Below are positions 26,583 through 33,620 of a stretch of DNA of 33,620 nucleotides, in pieces. The notes below the pieces were generated by a model that did not search any database, was not told the origin of the DNA, and saw only the letters and a list, made by a program, of their open reading frames with translations. The translations under genes were made by a program, and so were the position numbers. Numbering within the stretch: position 1 is the stretch's first letter; each line of letters starts with the position of its first letter. Source of the DNA: Frankia tisae (GTDB lineage: Bacteria > Actinomycetota > Actinomycetes > Frankiales > Frankiaceae); assembly GCF_025403405.1 (NCBI RefSeq), contig NZ_JANEZT010000022.1, positions 1 through 33,620 of the forward strand, in the 5' to 3' direction.

Positions 26583-28790
26583 GTGAGAATTGCGATCGGT
26601 GGAGCGATCACGCTGATCGCTCTCGCGGTTGCCGGCCGCCGGGTGTTCTGGCTGTTCCGGCTGATCAGGTCGGGCCAGCCAGTGCAGGGCCGGCTGGACG
26701 ACCTGCCGAAGCGTATTTGGACCGAGATCAGCGAGGTCGGCGGTCAGCGGAAGCTGTTGAAGTGGTCGGTCCCGGGGATCGCGCACTTGTTCACCTTCTG
26801 GGGCTTCACGATCCTGCTGCTGACCGTCATCGAGGCCTACGGCGGTCTGTTCGACGACGACTTCCACATCCCCTGGTTCGGTCACTGGGCGGCCATCGGT
26901 TTCCTGGAGGACTTCTTCTCCGTCGCGGTGCTCGCCGGACTGGCCGCCTTCACGATCATCCGGATCAAGAACGCCCCCGCCCGGCTGGAGCGCAAGTCGC
27001 GTTTCTACGGCTCGCACACCGGGCCGGCGTGGGTCATCCTCAGCCTGATCACGGCCGTCGTCGTGACCCTGCTGATCTACCGCGGCGCGCAGTACAACAC
27101 CGGGAATCTGCCGCAGGGCCAGACCAAGTGGGCCTTCGCCTCCTACGTCGTCAGCCGGATCTTCTCGGGTCTGTCGCACGGCGTGAACGAGAACATCGAG
27201 ACGGCCTTCCTGCTGCTCAACATCGCGGTCATCATGGGCTTCTCGGTGCTGGTGGTGTACTCCAAGCACCTGCACATCGGGCTGGCGCCGATCAACGTCG
27301 TGCTCAAGCGTGAGCCTGTCGCCCTCGGCCCGCTCGGCAGCACCCCCGACATCGAGAAGCTGATGGACGAGGACGAGCCGCTCGTCGGCGTCGGCAAGGT
27401 CGAGGACTTCACCTGGAAGGCGATGCTCGACTTCGCCACCTGCACGGAGTGTGGGCGCTGCCAGAGCCAGTGCCCCGCATGGAACACCGGCAAGCCGCTG
27501 TCGCCGAAGCTTTTGATCATGGACCTGCGCGACCACCTGTTCGCCAAGGCCCCCTACCTGCTGTCCACCAAGGGCGAGGCCGAGGGGGAGGCGGCGCCGG
27601 CGGCGGTCACCGGGGTCGAGGAGGACGCGCACGCCCACGCTCACCACGGTGTGCCCGAGTCCGGCTTCGGCCGGGTGCCCGAGCCCGGCCAGCCGCAGGT
27701 GGACCGGCCGCTGGTCGGGACCGCCGAGGAGGGCGGGGTCATCGACCCCGACGTGCTGTGGTCGTGCACGAACTGCGGTGCCTGCGTCGAGCAGTGCCCG
27801 GTGGACATCGAGCATGTCGACCACATCGTCGACATGCGCCGCTACCAGGTGATGATCGAGTCGGCGTTCCCGTCCGAGGCCGGCGTCATGCTGCGCAACC
27901 TGGAGAACAACGGCAACCCCTGGGGCGTGTCGCAGCGGACCCGCACCGAGTGGACCGAGGGCCTGCCCTTCGAGGTGCGGATCATCGGTGACGGCGAGCG
28001 GATTCCCGACGACGTCGAGTACCTGTACTGGGTCGGCTGCGCTGGGGCCATCGAGGACCGGGCGAAGAAGGTCGCGCGTGCCTTCGCCGAGCTGCTCCAC
28101 ACCGCCGGCGTCGAGTTCGCCATTCTCGGCACCAACGAGTCCTGCACCGGTGACCCGGCCCGCCGGCTCGGCAACGAGTACCTGTACCAGGAGTTGGCCA
28201 AGGCCAACATCGAGCTGCTGAACGAAACGGGCGTCAAGAAGATCGTCGCGACCTGCCCGCACTGCTTCAACAGCCTCGCCCGGGAGTACTCCTCGCTCGG
28301 CGGCGAGTACGAGGTCGTCCACCACACCCAGCTGCTCGGCAAGCTCGTCGAGGAGCGCAAGCTGGTGCCGATCACCCCGATCGACTCGTCGGTCACCTAC
28401 CACGACCCGTGCTTCCTCGGCCGGCACAACAAGGTCTACACCCCCCCGCGGGAGATCCTGGCGGCCATTCCCGGCATCCGGGGCCAGGAGATGCACCGCT
28501 GCAAGGAACGCGGATTCTGCTGCGGCGCCGGTGGCGCGCGGATGTGGATGGAAGAGAAGATCGGCAAGCGGGTCAACGTCGACCGGATGGAGGAGGCCCT
28601 CGGCCTCGACCCGGACGTCGTGTCCACCGCCTGCCCGTTCTGCATCGTGATGCTGACCGACGCCGTGACGGAGAAGAAGCTCTCCGGTGAGGCGAAGGAG
28701 AGCGTCGAGGTGCTCGACGTCTCGCAGCTGCTGGCCCGCTCGCTGGTGCCGGCGACGCCGGCGGCAACCCCCGCCGAGCCCGTCGGCTGA
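26583..28790 (+). CDS. EtfD-like membrane Fe-S (heterodisulfide reductase-type) oxidoreductase
   Basis: This protein (735 aa from GTG 26583) matches the actinobacterial family of M. tuberculosis Rv0338c, named EtfD and implicated in passing electrons from electron-transfer flavoprotein to the quinone pool during fatty-acid oxidation. An N-terminal cytochrome-b/NarI-like membrane part has about five or six helices (about 3-255). Two 4Fe-4S motifs follow, CTECGRCQSQCP and CTNCGACVEQCP, separated by about 100 residues that include a His-rich loop (DAHAHAHHGV). Two CCG domains come next: YWVGCAG...CPHC, and YHDPCFLGRHN...FCCGAGG...CPFC. The GTG is chosen because GGAGG lies five bases upstream; an in-frame ATG at 26571 lacks a ribosome site. 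The gene is monocistronic and convergent with dcd. Confidence 0.92.
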   Translation: MRIAIGGAITLIALAVAGRRVFWLFRLIRSGQPVQGRLDDLPKRIWTEISEVGGQRKLLKWSVPGIAHLFTFWGFTILLLTVIEAYGGLFDDDFHIPWFGHWAAIGFLEDFFSVAVLAGLAAFTIIRIKNAPARLERKSRFYGSHTGPAWVILSLITAVVVTLLIYRGAQYNTGNLPQGQTKWAFASYVVSRIFSGLSHGVNENIETAFLLLNIAVIMGFSVLVVYSKHLHIGLAPINVVLKREPVALGPLGSTPDIEKLMDEDEPLVGVGKVEDFTWKAMLDFATCTECGRCQSQCPAWNTGKPLSPKLLIMDLRDHLFAKAPYLLSTKGEAEGEAAPAAVTGVEEDAHAHAHHGVPESGFGRVPEPGQPQVDRPLVGTAEEGGVIDPDVLWSCTNCGACVEQCPVDIEHVDHIVDMRRYQVMIESAFPSEAGVMLRNLENNGNPWGVSQRTRTEWTEGLPFEVRIIGDGERIPDDVEYLYWVGCAGAIEDRAKKVARAFAELLHTAGVEFAILGTNESCTGDPARRLGNEYLYQELAKANIELLNETGVKKIVATCPHCFNSLAREYSSLGGEYEVVHHTQLLGKLVEERKLVPITPIDSSVTYHDPCFLGRHNKVYTPPREILAAIPGIRGQEMHRCKERGFCCGAGGARMWMEEKIGKRVNVDRMEEALGLDPDVVSTACPFCIVMLTDAVTEKKLSGEAKESVEVLDVSQLLARSLVPATPAATPAEPVG

Positions 28791-28814
28791 CCTGCCGCCA
28801 ACCCCGCCATCCCC

Positions 28815-28855
28815 GCGACCCGGGACTCTCGCCAGCCGCGAGGGTCCCGGGTCGC
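28815..28855. terminator. Bidirectional terminator between etfD-like gene and dcd
   Basis: A 17-bp stem (28815-28831 with 28839-28855) around seven bases is perfect except for one G-T pair. It lies 25 bases after the plus-strand gene and 52 bases after the minus-strand dcd stop. It is therefore placed to end both convergent transcripts, although neither side has a T-run. Confidence 0.8.
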
Positions 28856-28906
28856 TGTCGTTCGCCCGGCTTGCGGGTCACGCGGGTGGTGCGGCCACGC
28901 GGCAGG

Positions 28907-29506
28907 TCAGCTGGGCGGGAGTTCCCCGTTCGGGACGGGGGCGCGGGTGAAGTCCCGGTAGGCGCGGGACGGCGTCGGACCGCGCTGGCCCTGGTAGCGG
29001 GAGCCGTAGACGGCCGAGCCGTAGGAATGCTCGGCCGGTGAGGACAGCCGGAACAGACAGAGCTGGCCGATTTTCATGCCCGGCCAGAGCTTGATCGGTA
29101 GCGTCGCGACGTTCGACAGTTCCAGCGTGACGTGCCCGGAGAAGCCGGGATCGATGAAGCCGGCGGTCGAGTGCGTGAGCAGCCCGAGCCGGCCCAGGCT
29201 CGACTTGCCCTCCAGACGGCCCGCGAGGTCGTCCGGCAGGGTGATGATCTCCAGCGTCGAGCCGAGCACGAACTCGCCCGGGTGCAGCACGAACGGTTCG
29301 TCACCCTCCGGCGCGATGAGCTCGGTGAGATCCTCCTGCTCGACTGACGGGTCGATGTGGCTGTACCGGTGGTTGGCGAAGACCCGGAACCAACGGTCCA
29401 GCCTCAGATCGATGCTGGACGGCTGGATCAGGGCGGGGTCGTGGGGGTCAAGGCGGATCCGGCCCGCGGTGATCTCGGCCCGGATGTCCCGGTCGGACAG
29501 CAGCAC
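28907..29506 (-). CDS. dcd: dCTP deaminase (probably dUMP-forming)
   Basis: It converts dCTP to dUTP, and in the actinobacterial bifunctional type onward to dUMP, feeding thymidylate synthesis. The 199-aa product has the trimeric dUTPase-fold blocks [39 protein letters not shown] and [20 protein letters not shown] followed by [13 protein letters not shown], and a C-terminal [15 protein letters not shown] tail that closes the active site. The [14 protein letters not shown] form resembles the bifunctional dCTP deaminase/dUTPase group rather than the E. coli type. The start is GTG at 29506, giving the conserved MLLSDRDI; the frame is open 12 codons further. CTAACG eight bases upstream could be a -10 for leaderless transcription. 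Confidence 0.95.
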   Translation of the reverse strand: MLLSDRDIRAEITAGRIRLDPHDPALIQPSSIDLRLDRWFRVFANHRYSHIDPSVEQEDLTELIAPEGDEPFVLHPGEFVLGSTLEIITLPDDLAGRLEGKSSLGRLGLLTHSTAGFIDPGFSGHVTLELSNVATLPIKLWPGMKIGQLCLFRLSSPAEHSYGSAVYGSRYQGQRGPTPSRAYRDFTRAPVPNGELPPS

Positions 29507-29549
29507 GCCGTGGACGTTAGAGCATCCGCGGTCGATCTTCACCGCCCGT

Positions 29550-29598
29550 CCACCTGGCCGAACCCCGGCCGACCACCGGCCGGGGTTCGGCCAGGTGG
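29550..29598. repeat. Perfect 22-bp inverted repeat in a divergent promoter region
   Basis: Arms 29550-29571 and 29577-29598 are exact reverse complements over 22 bp, with the five-base loop ACCAC. It lies between the starts of the divergent dcd (29506) and beta-phosphoglucomutase-like (29710) genes, so it ends neither. This is the longest perfect inverted repeat in the window. The role is unknown: a regulatory palindrome, a cruciform, a leader-RNA structure or a small repeat-element remnant are all possible. Confidence 0.85.
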
Positions 29599-29709
29599 AG
29601 TGAGACGTAGCGTGACAGGGGTAGGAGAGACGTGTCCGCTCGGGGAACGGTCGGCTGGAACGGGGCCGTCCCGGCGGAAGGTGGAAACGCGGACACAGGC
29701 GGGAGAAGC

Positions 29710-30507
29710 ATGCTGGGGCTACCCGATCACATTCAGGCGTGCCTGTTCGATCTCGACGGGGTGCTCACCAATACTGCGACGGTGCACGCGGCCGCGTGGA
29801 AGGAGATGTTCGACGACTTTCTGGAGAACTGGGCCAGCCGGTCCGGTGAACCGTTCGTCGCGTTCGACATCGGGGGGGACTACGGCGAATACGTTGACGG
29901 TCGGCCCCGAGCCGACGGGGTGCGTGCCTTTCTCACCGCCCGCCACATCCGGCTGCCCGAGGGAACGGCAGACGACCCGCCGTCCGCGCTGACCGTGAAC
30001 GCGCTGGCCAACCGCAAGAACATCCTGCTGCTGAAGCGGATCAGGACCGACGGTGTGGAGGTCTACCCGGGCTCGCGGGCCTATCTGGAGCAGCTGGCGG
30101 CGGGCGGAGGGCCCAGGGCCGTGGTCTCCTCCAGCGCCAACTGTGTGGAGGTGCTGCGGTCCACCGGCCTCGACATCTTCGTCGACGCGGTCGTCGACGG
30201 CGCGGTCGCGGCCCAGGAGCGCCTGGCTGGCAAGCCGGCGCCGGACACCTTCCTCGCCGGCGCCAAGCTGCTCGGCGTGCCCCCGGAGCGGGCGGTGGTG
30301 TTCGAGGACGCCCTGGCCGGTGCCGAGGCCGGCCGGGCCGGTGGCTTCGGCTACGTGGTGGGCGTCGACCGGGTCGGCCAGGGGCATGCCGAGCAGCTGC
30401 GCAGGCACGGCGCTGACGTCGTCGTCGAGGACCTGGCCGAGCTCCTCGCCCCGTCCGCCCCGTCCGTCTCGTCCGCGCCGTCCGGCCCCGGGCGCGGCCT
30501 GGCATGA
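29710..30507 (+). CDS. pgmB: HAD-family beta-phosphoglucomutase-like protein
   Basis: It probably converts beta-glucose 1-phosphate to glucose 6-phosphate. The 265-aa product has all four HAD motifs: [11 protein letters not shown] (nucleophile Asp and general-acid Asp), VVSSSANC (motif II), GKPAPDTFL (motif III Lys) and [13 protein letters not shown] (motif IV). A helical cap between motifs I and II carries [16 protein letters not shown], as in beta-phosphoglucomutases. The ATG at 29710 has GGGAG six to eight bases upstream and begins just before the nucleophile strand; an upstream ATG at 29632 would add 26 residues without family character. The stop overlaps the start of the GH65 gene (ATGA), so the two are translationally coupled. 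Confidence 0.92.
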   Translation: MLGLPDHIQACLFDLDGVLTNTATVHAAAWKEMFDDFLENWASRSGEPFVAFDIGGDYGEYVDGRPRADGVRAFLTARHIRLPEGTADDPPSALTVNALANRKNILLLKRIRTDGVEVYPGSRAYLEQLAAGGGPRAVVSSSANCVEVLRSTGLDIFVDAVVDGAVAAQERLAGKPAPDTFLAGAKLLGVPPERAVVFEDALAGAEAGRAGGFGYVVGVDRVGQGHAEQLRRHGADVVVEDLAELLAPSAPSVSSAPSGPGRGLA

Positions 30508-32933
30508 TCGATAAGGCGTCCTACCTGATCGAACCGTGGTCGATCCGGGAATCCGGCGTCGACCTCTGCGATCTGGGTCGGTCCGAATCGCTGTTCGCGT
30601 TGTCCAACGGCCATATCGGGCTGCGCGGGAACCTCGACGAGGGCGATCCACACGGCCTGCCCGGCTCGTACCTGAACTCCGTGCACGAGCTGCGCCCCCT
30701 GCCGTACGCCGAGGCCGGATACGGCTATCCGGAATCCGGGCAGACGGTCATCAACGTCACCGACGGCAAGATCATCCGTCTGCTGGTGGATGACGAGCCG
30801 TTCGACATCCGGTACGGCGAGCTGCGGTCGCATCAGCGGGTGATCGATTTCCGGGAGGGTGTGCTCAACCGCGACGTGGAATGGGTCTCACCGGCCGGCC
30901 AGACGATCCGGGTGCATTCCGAGCGGCTGGTGTCGTTCTCCCAGCGGTCCATCGCCGCCTTCTACTTCGAGGTCGAAGCGGTCGATGAGCCGGCCCGGGT
31001 CGTCATCCAGTCGGAGCTGGTGGCCAACGAGCAGCTCCCGGCCCGGCGCGGCGACCCGCGGGCCGCCGCCGTGCTGGAGTCGCCGTTGGTCTCCGAACGC
31101 CACCGCGCCGACGGGACCAGGGTCGAAACCGTCCACATCACCCGGCACAGCGAGATCCGGGTCGCCGCCGCCATGGACCATTACTTCGAGGGCCCGGATT
31201 CGCTGGGCATCTCCTCGGAGAGCGAACCCGACGCGGGCCGGGTCACCGCGACGGTTGTGCTGCTGCCCGGCCAGAAGCTGCGGATGGTCAAGTGGCTCGC
31301 GTACGGCTGGTCCGAGCAGCGGTCCCTGCCGGCGCTGCGAGACCAGGCCGCGGCCGCGCTCGTCGCCGCCCGCCAGACCGGCTGGGGCGGCCTGGTGCGC
31401 GAGCAGAAGGAATACCTCGACGCGTTCTGGAACCGTGCCGACGTCGAGGTCGACGGCGACTCGGAGGTTCAGCAGGCCGTCCGGTTCGCGCTGTTCCACG
31501 TCCTGCAGTCGGCCGCCCGGGCGGAGCGGCGCGCCATCCCGGCGAAGGGCCTGACCGGTCCGGGCTACGACGGTCACGCCTTCTGGGACTCCGAGACCTA
31601 CGTGCTGCCGGTGCTGACCTACACCGTCCCCGACGCGGCCGGCGACGCGCTGCGCTGGCGGCACACGACCCTGCCGCTGGCCCGGGAGCGGGCCGAGCTG
31701 CTCGGCCTCGCCGGCGCCGTGTTCCCCTGGCGCACCATCCACGGCGAGGAGTGCTCCGGATACTGGCCGGCCGGGACGGCGGCGTTCCACGTCAACGCCG
31801 ACATCGCCGACGCGGTCGCCCGCTATGTCAACGTCACCGAGGACGAGCGGTTCGAACGCGAGGTCGGCCTGGAGATCCTGGTCGAGACGGCGCGCCTGTG
31901 GCGCTCGCTGGGCCACCACGACCTCGACGGCCGATTCCGCATCGACGGTGTCACCGGCCCGGACGAGTACTCGGCGATCGCCGACAACAACGTCTACACG
32001 AACCTGATGGCGCAGCGGAACCTCATCGCCGCCGCGGACGCCGCCCGCCGCCATCCCGCCCGCGCCGCCGAACTCGGCGTGGACGCCGAGGTGACGGCCT
32101 CCTGGCGGGACGCGGCCGAGGACATGTTCATCCCCTACGACCCCCATCTCGGGGTCCACCCGCAGTCCGAGGGGTTCACCGAGCACCAGGTCTGGGACTT
32201 CGAGCACACCACGCCCGAGCAGTACCCGCTGCTGCTGCACTTCCCCTACTTCGACCTTTACCGCAAGCAGGTCATCAAACAGGCGGACCTCGTGCTCGCG
32301 ATGCAGCGCTGCGGCGACGCGTTCACCATGGACGAGAAGATCCGCAACTTCGCCTACTACGAGGCGCTGACCGTCCGGGACTCGTCGCTGTCGGCCTGCT
32401 GCCAGGCGGTGATGGCCGCCGAGTGCGGCCACCTCTCCCTCGCCCACGACTACCTGCGCGAGGCCGCGCTGATGGACCTGCGCGACATCGAGCACAACAC
32501 CGGCGACGGCCTGCACATGGCCTCGCTCGCGGGAAGCTGGATCGCCCTCGTGGAGGGCTTCGGTGGCCTACGTGACAGCGGCGAGGTCATCGCCTTCTCC
32601 CCCCGCCTGCCCGAGGGCCTGACCAGGCTCGCCTTCGGGCTGTGCGTGCGCGGGCGCCACCTGCGGGTGGAGGTGTCCGACGCGACGGCCACCTACACCG
32701 TCTCCGAGGGGCCGGCGATAACCCTGCTCCATCACGGCCAGACGGTGCGCGTCCAGCCGAGCGAGCCGGTGAGCCTCGATGTGCCGCCCGCCCCCGTACT
32801 CGACCGCCCCAGGCAGCCCCCGGGCCGCGAGCCGCTGCGCTTCCTGCGCCCACCCGGCATCGGTGGCCAGCCGAGCGCCGGGAGCACCGCCGGTGCGGTC
32901 CCGCCCAGCATCGGTAGCAGCGCGGACGGCTGA
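30504..32933 (+). CDS. GH65 family disaccharide phosphorylase (maltose/trehalose/kojibiose type)
   Basis: GH65 inverting phosphorylases split alpha-glucosyl disaccharides with phosphate to glucose and beta-glucose 1-phosphate. The 809-aa product has the N-terminal beta-sandwich (ESLFALSNGHIGLRGNLDEG, GSYLNSVHE) and the (alpha/alpha)6 catalytic barrel with AKGLTGPGYDGHAFWDSETY and FPWRTIHGEECSGYWPAGTA. The general-acid Glu lies in RIDGVTGPDEYSAIADNNVY. KQADLVLAMQ and the phosphate-site LSACCQAVMA and HNTGDGLHMASLAGSW blocks follow, then a C-terminal beta domain. The last ~45 residues are a Pro/Gly/Ser-rich tail. Partner beta-phosphoglucomutase is the overlapping upstream gene, giving a complete route to glucose 6-phosphate. 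The exact disaccharide cannot be read from sequence. A similar pair is known in mycobacteria (Rv3400/Rv3401). Confidence 0.95.
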   Translation: MIDKASYLIEPWSIRESGVDLCDLGRSESLFALSNGHIGLRGNLDEGDPHGLPGSYLNSVHELRPLPYAEAGYGYPESGQTVINVTDGKIIRLLVDDEPFDIRYGELRSHQRVIDFREGVLNRDVEWVSPAGQTIRVHSERLVSFSQRSIAAFYFEVEAVDEPARVVIQSELVANEQLPARRGDPRAAAVLESPLVSERHRADGTRVETVHITRHSEIRVAAAMDHYFEGPDSLGISSESEPDAGRVTATVVLLPGQKLRMVKWLAYGWSEQRSLPALRDQAAAALVAARQTGWGGLVREQKEYLDAFWNRADVEVDGDSEVQQAVRFALFHVLQSAARAERRAIPAKGLTGPGYDGHAFWDSETYVLPVLTYTVPDAAGDALRWRHTTLPLARERAELLGLAGAVFPWRTIHGEECSGYWPAGTAAFHVNADIADAVARYVNVTEDERFEREVGLEILVETARLWRSLGHHDLDGRFRIDGVTGPDEYSAIADNNVYTNLMAQRNLIAAADAARRHPARAAELGVDAEVTASWRDAAEDMFIPYDPHLGVHPQSEGFTEHQVWDFEHTTPEQYPLLLHFPYFDLYRKQVIKQADLVLAMQRCGDAFTMDEKIRNFAYYEALTVRDSSLSACCQAVMAAECGHLSLAHDYLREAALMDLRDIEHNTGDGLHMASLAGSWIALVEGFGGLRDSGEVIAFSPRLPEGLTRLAFGLCVRGRHLRVEVSDATATYTVSEGPAITLLHHGQTVRVQPSEPVSLDVPPAPVLDRPRQPPGREPLRFLRPPGIGGQPSAGSTAGAVPPSIGSSADG

Positions 32934-32949
32934 CGGCGGGACAGCCGTC
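32925..32949 (+). terminator. Candidate terminator of the GH65 gene
   Basis: GACGGCTG (32925-32932) and CAGCCGTC (32942-32949) form a perfect 8-bp stem around nine bases. It overlaps the last codon and stop of the GH65 gene. No T-run follows. Confidence 0.4.
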
Positions 32950-33045
32950 GGCGGCCCACCGGGTTGCCGCCCGCGTCGTCGGCACCGGGGCGTGGACATG
33001 GGCTTTCCCGTGCCCCCGCCCCGCCGTGTCGACCCCTCCGTCCGG

Positions 33046-33051
33046 TACGAT
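33046..33051 (+). promoter_or_regulatory. Candidate -10 element of tRNA-Gly
   Basis: TACGAT fits TAnnnT and would start transcription near 33058, a few bases before the mature tRNA 5' end at 33065. No clear -35 was found. Confidence 0.4.
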
Positions 33052-33064
33052 GCGGATGCACCAC

Positions 33065-33138
33065 GCGGGCGTAGTTCAGAGGCAGAACACGAGCTTCCCA
33101 AGCTTGCAACGCGGGTTCGATTCCCGTCGCCCGCTCCA
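33065..33138 (+). tRNA. tRNA-Gly (anticodon CCC)
   Basis: The cloverleaf is complete. The acceptor stem pairs GCGGGCG (33065-33071) with CGCCCGC (33128-33134). The D stem is GTTC/GAAC, the anticodon stem CGAGC/GCTTG has loop TTCCCAA, and the T arm is GCGGG-TTCGATT-CCCGT. The anticodon at the loop centre is CCC, reading GGG glycine codons. The discriminator T and an encoded CCA (33136-33138) follow. A weak hairpin CCGGC/GCCGG at 33156-33169 downstream may terminate it. Confidence 0.97.
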
Positions 33139-33231
33139 CTCGGGGTAAGGCTTGTCCGGCGCTTGCCGGGTCTGATTGTTCTGCCGTCGCCCGACTCCAG
33201 TTCGGTAACCTCGCGGGAATGCCTGGATTTC
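33139..33231. other. Spacer between tRNA-Gly and the HAF-repeat frame
   Basis: This spacer holds the weak hairpin at 33156-33169 and the near-copy of the tRNA 3' end at 33184-33199. Nothing else was recognised. Confidence 0.4.
33184..33199. repeat. Near-copy of the tRNA-Gly 3' end
   Basis: CCGTCGCCCGACTCCA repeats the last 15 bases of the tRNA (33124-33138, CCGTCGCCCGCTCCA) with a single inserted A, 60 bases downstream. Such duplications mark attachment sites of elements that integrate in tRNA genes, but no integrase is in the window and chance similarity in GC-rich DNA is possible. Confidence 0.35.
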
Positions 33232-33594
33232 TCAGCGGCGCCGCGCAGGCCAGAGGGCGGCGTGCGCCGATGTGGAACCGGTCGGCATCGTCTCCCCAAC
33301 GATGTCACCCGCCTCGGTGATGGCCCAGGGGAGGCTGCCCAGGTCTCGGGGGCCAGGTCCTGGATCGGTGCCGTCGTCCCAGCGGAACGCGTGAAGTTCA
33401 CCCGAGCTCAGAACGGCGCCGCCGGTGACCCTCCCGCGGTTGTCTGCGTCGCCGCGCACGCCGACAGCAGGCCGACCGTCTGCGCGGCCGATTCGGACCG
33501 GTTGCCCGCCGGCGGTGCAGCGGGATCCCCGGGAGAGTACTAGCCCATTCTGAGCACCCATTCGCCGCGGATCTACCGTGGGCGCTCGGCTCAA
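33232..33594 (-). CDS. HAF-repeat protein, partial or degraded
   Basis: The C-terminal half contains a recognisable HAF-type extracellular repeat: GRVTGGAVLSSGELHAFRWD, then DLGSLPWAITEAGDIVGETM, then AHAALW just before the stop. This follows the family pattern of HAF-W..G, DLG-L, A-N-x-G-IVG and AF-LW. A weaker, eroded unit (PAVGVRGDADNRG) precedes it. The listed start is TTG at 33594; an ATG lies at 33561. The frame remains open to the right edge of the window, so the gene may begin outside. Only about one and a half repeats are visible, fewer than usual for such proteins, so it may be a fragment. It lies beside a tRNA gene. Confidence 0.45.
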   Translation of the reverse strand: MSRAPTVDPRRMGAQNGLVLSRGSRCTAGGQPVRIGRADGRPAVGVRGDADNRGRVTGGAVLSSGELHAFRWDDGTDPGPGPRDLGSLPWAITEAGDIVGETMPTGSTSAHAALWPARRR

Positions 33595-33620
33595 GCGGCT
33601 GATCGCGGACGGGGGCAGGT

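Overview
The window is very GC-rich chromosomal DNA from an actinobacterium, most likely Frankia or a close relative. The grounds are GC-saturated third codon positions, GTG starts, an HspR-controlled dnaK operon, an EtfD-type membrane Fe-S reductase, an Rv3369-type PPOX protein, DUF3151 beside purA, and tandem rpf genes under c-di-AMP riboswitches. From memory, many of these genes (etfD-like, dcd, dnaK-grpE-dnaJ-hspR, purA, DUF3151, fba, DedA, clpB) also lie close together in Mycobacterium tuberculosis, so this is largely a conserved core region. The genus is inferred, not proven.

Layout. 1-1222: two strong hairpins, then an unrecognised gene with a short Thr-Arg-Pro-Val-Thr-Glu repeat. 1302-6346 (minus strand): purA, DUF3151 and two secreted resuscitation-promoting-factor (Rpf) genes. 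Each rpf gene has its own promoter and ydaO-type (c-di-AMP) riboswitch, followed upstream by a long non-coding stretch. 6347-8598: class II fructose-bisphosphate aldolase, diverging from a DedA membrane protein. 8817-13151 (plus): a secreted CAP/SCP protein, an atypical extended SDR overlapping a GNAT-like gene, and a stand-alone CD-NTase-like nucleotidyltransferase. 13302-25942 (minus): MMPL transporter, psuG, PPOX protein, clpB, the dnaK-grpE-dnaJ-hspR operon, and a NERD-domain membrane protein. 26583-28790 (plus): EtfD-like reductase, convergent with dcd. 29710-32933 (plus): beta-phosphoglucomutase-like gene overlapping a GH65 phosphorylase. 33065-33138: tRNA-Gly(CCC), followed by a HAF-repeat reading frame that runs off the window.

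How the genes work together. The chaperone block is a closed circuit. HspR, last gene of the dnaK operon, should bind the HAIR operators found upstream of both dnaK (two sites) and clpB (one site). The Rpf genes form a c-di-AMP-responsive cell-wall remodelling module. The beta-phosphoglucomutase/GH65 pair would convert an alpha-glucosyl disaccharide plus phosphate into glucose and glucose 6-phosphate. The most unusual protein is the CD-NTase-like enzyme at 12078-13151. It keeps the nucleotidyltransferase metal-binding pattern but has no adjacent CBASS effector. Perfect or near-perfect long inverted repeats recur in the gaps, including two where a simple terminator role does not fit.
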